From the NCBI GenBank assembly GCA_021292105.1, contig CM037864.1, forward strand, positions 43,927,816 through 43,991,815: a DNA stretch of 64,000 nucleotides. The letters are read 5' to 3'. The translations under genes and the position numbers were made by a program. The notes below the pieces were generated by a model. The model was given only the letters and a program-made list of their open reading frames with translations, was not told the DNA's origin and searched no databases. The stretch comes from Anadara kagoshimensis (lineage: Eukaryota; Mollusca; Bivalvia; Arcoida; Arcidae). Below are positions 58,086 to 64,000 of this stretch, piece by piece (the stretch's first letter is position 1; every line of letters begins with the position of its first letter).

Positions 58086-58427
58086 AGTATTAAAATTTAA
58101 TTATAATGATATGACGTCACTGAGAGTCATTCCATTCATGCAAACGTAACAGAAAAATCTGACCAATCAAAACGCTTTTAACAAATGAGAATTGAATTAT
58201 TGTCAGGTTTGTTTTTGTTTTTGTTGTTTTGTGATTTTTGTCTTTATTGACTATGGTCAAGTGCAGATGCTTTAGCTACATATTAATATTTGGTGTTTAA
58301 ATGCCAACAAATAGGAATAGATACAAAAAAAAACTTTCCGTCATACATCTTCAAACTGTAAATCCAAAAGTCAAATACAAAAACACTCAGAATAGTGAAA
58401 CTTTGAAGAAATAATGTATACTTCATA

Positions 58428-58530
58428 TCAAAAACAAACATTCCAACCCATATCCAAATCACAATTATAAAAAAACTAAAAACTTAGAAACTAGCAAATT
58501 AACTAATCTTTAATTCGTTCTCGGTTACTG
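58428..58530 (-). repeat. Dispersed repeat family A, copy 17, tail only
   Basis: ATCAAAAACAAACATTCCAA, CCCATATCCAAATCACAAT, CTTAGAAACTAGCAAATTAA. It faces copy 16 in convergent orientation. Confidence 0.78.
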
Positions 58531-58799
58531 TTTTATGATCTTGTCATAACGAACTGATACAAATATGTATTTTTATTAAATATTTCACAGACTTTGTAAC
58601 AGTAGTTGATATTAGTGTTTCCATGGTAAATGTTTAATTTTCTGTAAGTTGTTTGGTTCTTACCTCCATCTATTTGTTGATACTGACTATTGACAAAATA
58701 AACATTTTAAATGAAAACCGAGGTGGTAAGTTAGTTTTATTATTTATATTGCTGATAAGTATTATGTTTCTATATCTTATTTTATCTTGGATATTAAGT

Positions 58800-58925
58800 T
58801 CCAAGTTCATTTAATTGAAAATTTGGATTTCACACGTGGCGAGTGTAGCTAGCTCAAAATCAGGCGCTAAACCCTTCCGAAACATCCGGCCTCACTTACT
58901 TTGGTGAAAGTTCATATCTCATATC
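58800..58925 (+). repeat. Dispersed repeat family A, copy 18, core
   Basis: TCCAAGTTCATTTAATTG, CACACGTGGCGAGTGTAGCT, CTAAACCCTTCCGAAACATC, CGGCCTCACTTACTTTGG and GAAAGTTCATATC. The tail is missing. Confidence 0.83.
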
Positions 58926-61900
58926 TTCATACAATTATCTGAAGTATAAACTACGAAATATAATGTCTATTGTTCATCTTTAATGTTTAGAGACCTTTTC
59001 ATAAATAACTTTTATACTTTTTAAATTTTTGAAACCTAATATTGATATTTTATTTTGAAAACAAAAGCGCATCTAAAAATAATTTTATTTTTATTTTTAC
59101 TTTTTCCGTCATTCTACTACATAGAGAAAATTTTACAATTTTTACTAAAAATCGACTGCAAGATGTTCCCTTGATGACCCCATATGCATATATTAAAAGG
59201 TTCAACTAAGGTCAACAATTACAATGCAAATCACTTATATATTACACTTGTTATTGGAATCAGTTTTCACAAAATATCCATTTTAGATGACGTGAAGTAT
59301 GTAATTTTGAAGTTTTGAAGTGTTTTGATTTGTAAAAAAGCATTAGGATCACATTATTTGAAAGTGGACCAACTTTTTAAGTCTATGACACAGGCGTGAT
59401 TCAGGCGTGAATATCAATGTTTTAGAACATGGGGCCCAAAACGGGTGTCTTAGTTCTTAGTCTAATCACGATATTAGAAAATTTGCTGATTTTTTTCTCT
59501 ATATACAGAAATAAATGTAATTATTTCAATATTTCATGTATTTTTCCTAGTTTTTTTTTTAGTATTTTTGTTTTTAAACACAAATATTGTGGTTATTTTA
59601 TGAGACACCAAATGATAATATAGCAATTTTAGTTAATTACTGTCTGTAAGTATAGAAGATGAACAATAGTTTCTTGTTATGTAATGATCATTCATGCGTT
59701 GAAGATTTCATACAAGATGGACAGTGATCTCCAAAATTTGGAAAATGGTAATCTTTTGATATCAAATTCCGATTACGTGTATACCATAACGGCATCCCAA
59801 AATGCATGCATGCGTCTGTATATATATTAACAGATGTTTTACGAAATGATTTCGGAAAAATAACTATATTTTCAACAAAAAGTTCTAATTCATTGTCACT
59901 AGAATCCGGGACATAAATCAAACTTATCATAAATGCCTGCATGATTACACATACATATACAAATACATTGTGTTATATTATGTAATACATATTTCATCTT
60001 TAAAATTATCTTAACATTTGCAAGAAAAAAAACCAAAAGATTTCTTCATGATTTAGCAATTTAACTTTATTTTCGGACATAATTAAAATATGTACTCTTA
60101 ATTTTTATTTTTTGTGTAACAGTAACACCTGTACACCAGATGGCACAAGTAAAAGTAAAGTTAGTAAAATACTGGATATTTCAGAGAATTTTCTCCGTCG
60201 TAAACATACCTAGCTTTTCTCCGACGGAATATCGCTGGTTTCGTATTTGTTGGATATGAAATAAAAGGCCTAGCTATAATAATTTATTATTATTATTATT
60301 ATTTGTTTATTTTTTATTATTGTTCTCAATATGTCCAAGTAAGTAAGAATGCACATGTAAGTAAGCATATATCAGTGAAGTGTGCTTTATGTGTTTTCAC
60401 GCTCCATTGGCAGTAGTTGTGTGTTTTCTTACAATTGACAAATGCTTTTTTTAGCAGCCGTTTGCTCTACTAATTTTTTTTCTGTTAGCGCAACGTTTCT
60501 TACCGGCTGCAGGTTTTTAGTTTAGAAAAGTTTTCCTGTGTTTGTGGCATCATTGAATTATGCAAAAAGTTTCATTTTTATTTGGTGAGGGTATCTTTCA
60601 TCTTGAACTTGAATATGAAAATCGACATTGTCTTTCCATCTAGATTGCTATAAAATATCTCCAGACAGATTAAATCATTGCATCTATATGGATTTTACAT
60701 TTTTGAAAACCATACGTCATCACACACACATCACTTCAGGTGTAAATATTATGTAAAATTTCTATAATTGCAAGATTTATTTTTCTTCAGAAAAAGCTTA
60801 GTGGTAATTGAGTGTTCGTACTGTACAGCAATTTTCAGGACTAGACTCAACGAAATGAACAATAGCAAATATTTTACGTCTATTGGATTCTTCTATAAAT
60901 ACTTTGCATAATTCACTCCTAAGTCATAGTAACTATGACATTTTTTTTAAGTTTAACCATTTTAATCTATGTGTTACTTCACACACATATACCTATAGTA
61001 AGCCCGAGTTATCAACCGGGAAGATTACAAGGTCGTTCTGATAAAAGTGTACATGCATACAAAAAGCGTAGATAATTTACTAAAACACTTCCTTAGCATC
61101 AAATCCAAATTAAAGGGGGAATATTTCAGTAAAATCTGTCATATATATGTCACCAAGCAGCGTACTTGTAAACATCCATATAATTCTGTTTTTATTTATG
61201 TAATTAAGGGCATTATTTTGACTTCTTTAACCTTCCGTGTATTTTCTCTTACAATTGACCTTGATGAGATACGATACTGAAGTATTACAGCAATTTGAGT
61301 AGAAGGTCACATTAAACAACATTCAAAATTTACCAGAAATAACAGATGATTTATGTTTTAAGTATATGCCTCTTCATTTCCCCCTATATGCTTCTAATTT
61401 AAACATCACTTTAATTTCAAAAATTCCCTTTTTATTTGAAAGTACGATTTGCTTTTATTTCATATGTACGAGGTTCCCTGATCATCAATAACTTAAATAG
61501 TTGGAATGATGGAGGGGGGGTGTCGACAAATATACCGCTATTTTTGGGGTTCTATTCAGTTTTATAGTCAGTGGACATTTTTCAGTGTATTTTCTTGTCC
61601 TATTATTTTTGGTTTTCTTTCTCACGAGTTGTTTCTAAATGGCGTGTTCTTTTGGCTATTTCCCAAGTACCTGGGTAGTATTATGTCGACAATAGAAATT
61701 CATGTACATTTTGTGTATATTTTTAATAGGTCAATCATTGTATGGTAAAATAAGTTTGATTGGTAAAAAAAGGACTGGTTCATTGTTTGGCAAAAAGATG
61801 TTTTTTTTAAAAATATAATAGGTTTATTTTATTGATTTGGAAAAGGAGTTTGGTAAAAGAAAAAATGATAAAAACCGGTGCTTCATTGTGTAGAACATTA

Positions 61901-61947
61901 GGGTTAATTGTTTAGTTGCTTGTACAGAGTTGATAATTGTTATCATC

Positions 61948-62017
<70 letters not shown>

Positions 62018-62793
62018 AATATGCTTGACTGGTTCATTGGTACAAGAAGGATAGTTATCATTTTAGATGCACTTGTTGAGATATGTCAGATGGTTAGAGC
62101 AAATGCCAAATGTCCAATTTATATTGTTATAAAGCTAGAACAATCCTAATCATTATAAGTTGTTTGAAATGTAAGATGGTAAAGATTTTGTAAGCGTTGA
62201 CCCACTTATTTTTAATTTTCAGGTGCCCCCAATCCCCTCAATGTGTGTTGTTTTTCTTATACCTATTTTCCTTCATTGCTGACGTTTGTTATTTTGTTAT
62301 TCAGTAAACCATTTGTTGCCATGGCTCTATTCTGAAGCTTTGGATTGTTATTGAAAGATTTTATTTCCCTGTGAAATACGTAGGAGTTTTGAAATCTGTT
62401 TGAATCGTCCACTCCTGAAAAATCACGTATTTCTTGCAGCCAATCACAAAAGACAATAATTAAATAAAATTGTTCTTATGGGGTATTTTTAAAGACAGTG
62501 CAAAGAAATCAAGGATGATAGATCAACACAAACATAACCCCTACAAAGAGTGACCAATAATATATAATGGTGCTTTCATTCATGCATGTTGTCACCTTGA
62601 CGAAGTCAAATCACTTAAAGAAAAACAAAAAAGCAAAACCAAAAGAAATAAAATACAAAACAAAAATACAATTTTGCAAAGGTTTATCAAGTTTTATTAT
62701 ACCTCATTAGAAAAATACGATGCTATCTGTAATTTGATTGGATCATTGGATTATGTGATCAGGGTGGAAAAACATTAAGTATTGCTCTGAAAC
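58926..62793. other. AT-rich region without supported genes
   Basis: No gene or RNA recognised. A minus frame at 59688-59942 (84 codons, ending in HCPSCMKSSTHE) has a protein-like residue mix but no recognisable family, so it is not called. (TTA)n near 60279-60302; the (ATTT)n tract is listed separately. Confidence 0.45.
61950..62013. repeat. (ATTT)n microsatellite
   Basis: About 16 tetranucleotide units. It gives a false LFIYLFIYLF frame. Confidence 0.95.
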
Positions 62794-63793
62794 NNNNNNN
62801 NNNNNNNNNNNNNNNNNNNNNNNNNNNNNNNNNNNNNNNNNNNNNNNNNNNNNNNNNNNNNNNNNNNNNNNNNNNNNNNNNNNNNNNNNNNNNNNNNNNN
62901 NNNNNNNNNNNNNNNNNNNNNNNNNNNNNNNNNNNNNNNNNNNNNNNNNNNNNNNNNNNNNNNNNNNNNNNNNNNNNNNNNNNNNNNNNNNNNNNNNNNN
63001 NNNNNNNNNNNNNNNNNNNNNNNNNNNNNNNNNNNNNNNNNNNNNNNNNNNNNNNNNNNNNNNNNNNNNNNNNNNNNNNNNNNNNNNNNNNNNNNNNNNN
63101 NNNNNNNNNNNNNNNNNNNNNNNNNNNNNNNNNNNNNNNNNNNNNNNNNNNNNNNNNNNNNNNNNNNNNNNNNNNNNNNNNNNNNNNNNNNNNNNNNNNN
63201 NNNNNNNNNNNNNNNNNNNNNNNNNNNNNNNNNNNNNNNNNNNNNNNNNNNNNNNNNNNNNNNNNNNNNNNNNNNNNNNNNNNNNNNNNNNNNNNNNNNN
63301 NNNNNNNNNNNNNNNNNNNNNNNNNNNNNNNNNNNNNNNNNNNNNNNNNNNNNNNNNNNNNNNNNNNNNNNNNNNNNNNNNNNNNNNNNNNNNNNNNNNN
63401 NNNNNNNNNNNNNNNNNNNNNNNNNNNNNNNNNNNNNNNNNNNNNNNNNNNNNNNNNNNNNNNNNNNNNNNNNNNNNNNNNNNNNNNNNNNNNNNNNNNN
63501 NNNNNNNNNNNNNNNNNNNNNNNNNNNNNNNNNNNNNNNNNNNNNNNNNNNNNNNNNNNNNNNNNNNNNNNNNNNNNNNNNNNNNNNNNNNNNNNNNNNN
63601 NNNNNNNNNNNNNNNNNNNNNNNNNNNNNNNNNNNNNNNNNNNNNNNNNNNNNNNNNNNNNNNNNNNNNNNNNNNNNNNNNNNNNNNNNNNNNNNNNNNN
63701 NNNNNNNNNNNNNNNNNNNNNNNNNNNNNNNNNNNNNNNNNNNNNNNNNNNNNNNNNNNNNNNNNNNNNNNNNNNNNNNNNNNNNNNNNNNNN
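62794..63793. other. Assembly gap
   Basis: Exactly 1000 N. A round number like this usually marks a gap of unknown size, so distances across it should not be trusted. Confidence 0.99.
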
Positions 63794-63812
63794 ATACACC
63801 TCTCAGAAAGAT

Positions 63813-64000
63813 TTAAGTAATGTTTTCGGCAGCTATGGTGATATTTAACCTCTTTAGAAACAAATATATATCACAAACTCTGGCAATCATATCTGTATCA
63901 CCCAGAACCATTGCAGCATTTTTTATTTTTTCTCCCGCTTCCAAACTTTCACAATTGCCTAACTGTTCCCTTTTCTTACCCTTCGTCGGGGCCACAAAAC
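63813..64000 (-). CDS. Coding-like fragment, unidentified, open at the right edge
   Basis: On the minus strand an open frame enters from beyond the window and ends with a stop at 63813. Residues include KKREQLGNCESLEAGEKIKN, then AAMVLGDTDMIARV. The residue mix is normal (charged, with few runs), unlike the AT-driven frames elsewhere. The segment LGNCESLEAGEKIKNAA vaguely recalls a Cys-containing stretch (C-x-S-L-x-A-x-E-K-I-K-x-A-A) that I associate with repeated, transposon-linked proteins of molluscs and cnidarians. This is from memory and weak. The last part (IYLFLKRLNITIAAENIT) reads less like protein, so an exon may end near 63865. It may be a host exon or a transposon remnant. Confidence 0.33.
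   Translation of the reverse strand, partial: FVAPTKGKKREQLGNCESLEAGEKIKNAAMVLGDTDMIARVCDIYLFLKRLNITIAAENIT

Noticed and set aside
20000-62000. Helitron identity for family A
   Set aside because: Internal tandem expansion recalls Helitron-like elements, but I found no consistent terminal TC/CTRR ends or 3' hairpin, so the class is left open.
62759-63799. 346-codon minus-strand frame
   Set aside because: It spans the run of N and consists almost wholly of unknown residues.

Overview
This is a gene-poor, AT-rich stretch of an animal nuclear genome, most likely a mollusc and probably a bivalve. That guess rests on long minisatellites, tRNA-derived SINEs sharing a conserved 3' domain, mariner and non-LTR retrotransposon relics, and many short palindromic elements. 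No complete host gene could be supported. Two short coding-like stretches (11773-12024 minus and 63813-64000 minus) are only candidates for exons or transposon fragments. A 1000-base run of N (62794-63793) is an assembly gap.

Layout: 1-9602 is a satellite of 41-bp period that runs off the left edge. 13801-18804 is a separate 40-bp array. 20.5-25.1 kb holds several copies of a dispersed repeat (called family A here), a 983-bp TA-flanked inverted-repeat transposon and a dead mariner. 28.1-28.8 kb holds palindromic elements. 30.0-32.9 kb is a 51-bp array. 34.8-35.3 kb is a 55-bp array. 39-43 kb mixes MITEs, SINEs and an inverted pair of a second repeat (family B). 42.86-45.3 kb contains 31-bp and 49-bp arrays. 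47.3-48.9 kb is a 1.58-kb foldback element. 52.77-53.52 kb is an 85-bp array. 53.9-54.4 kb is a LINE 3' end. 57.7-58.1 kb is another palindromic element. The rest is unique-looking AT-rich sequence with microsatellites.

The main observation is family A: about 300 bp, at least 18 full or partial copies in both orientations. Its internal marker is GTGTAGCTAGCTAAACAG and its tail contains TTTGGACATGGATTGG. The 51-bp and 49-bp arrays are tandem amplifications of the family A tail. The 31-bp array amplifies the segment just upstream of the family A core, and lies at its proper position within one copy. One mobile repeat therefore appears to seed at least three minisatellites in place. A fourth copy (21390-21700) shows a small expansion of three to four tail units. 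The 41-bp satellite resembles the head of family A, but only weakly.

The second observation is a set of foldback elements. One 1.58-kb example carries the same SINE in both arms and sits inside a family A copy. A tiny 60-bp hairpin family shows paired (compensatory) changes between its arms.
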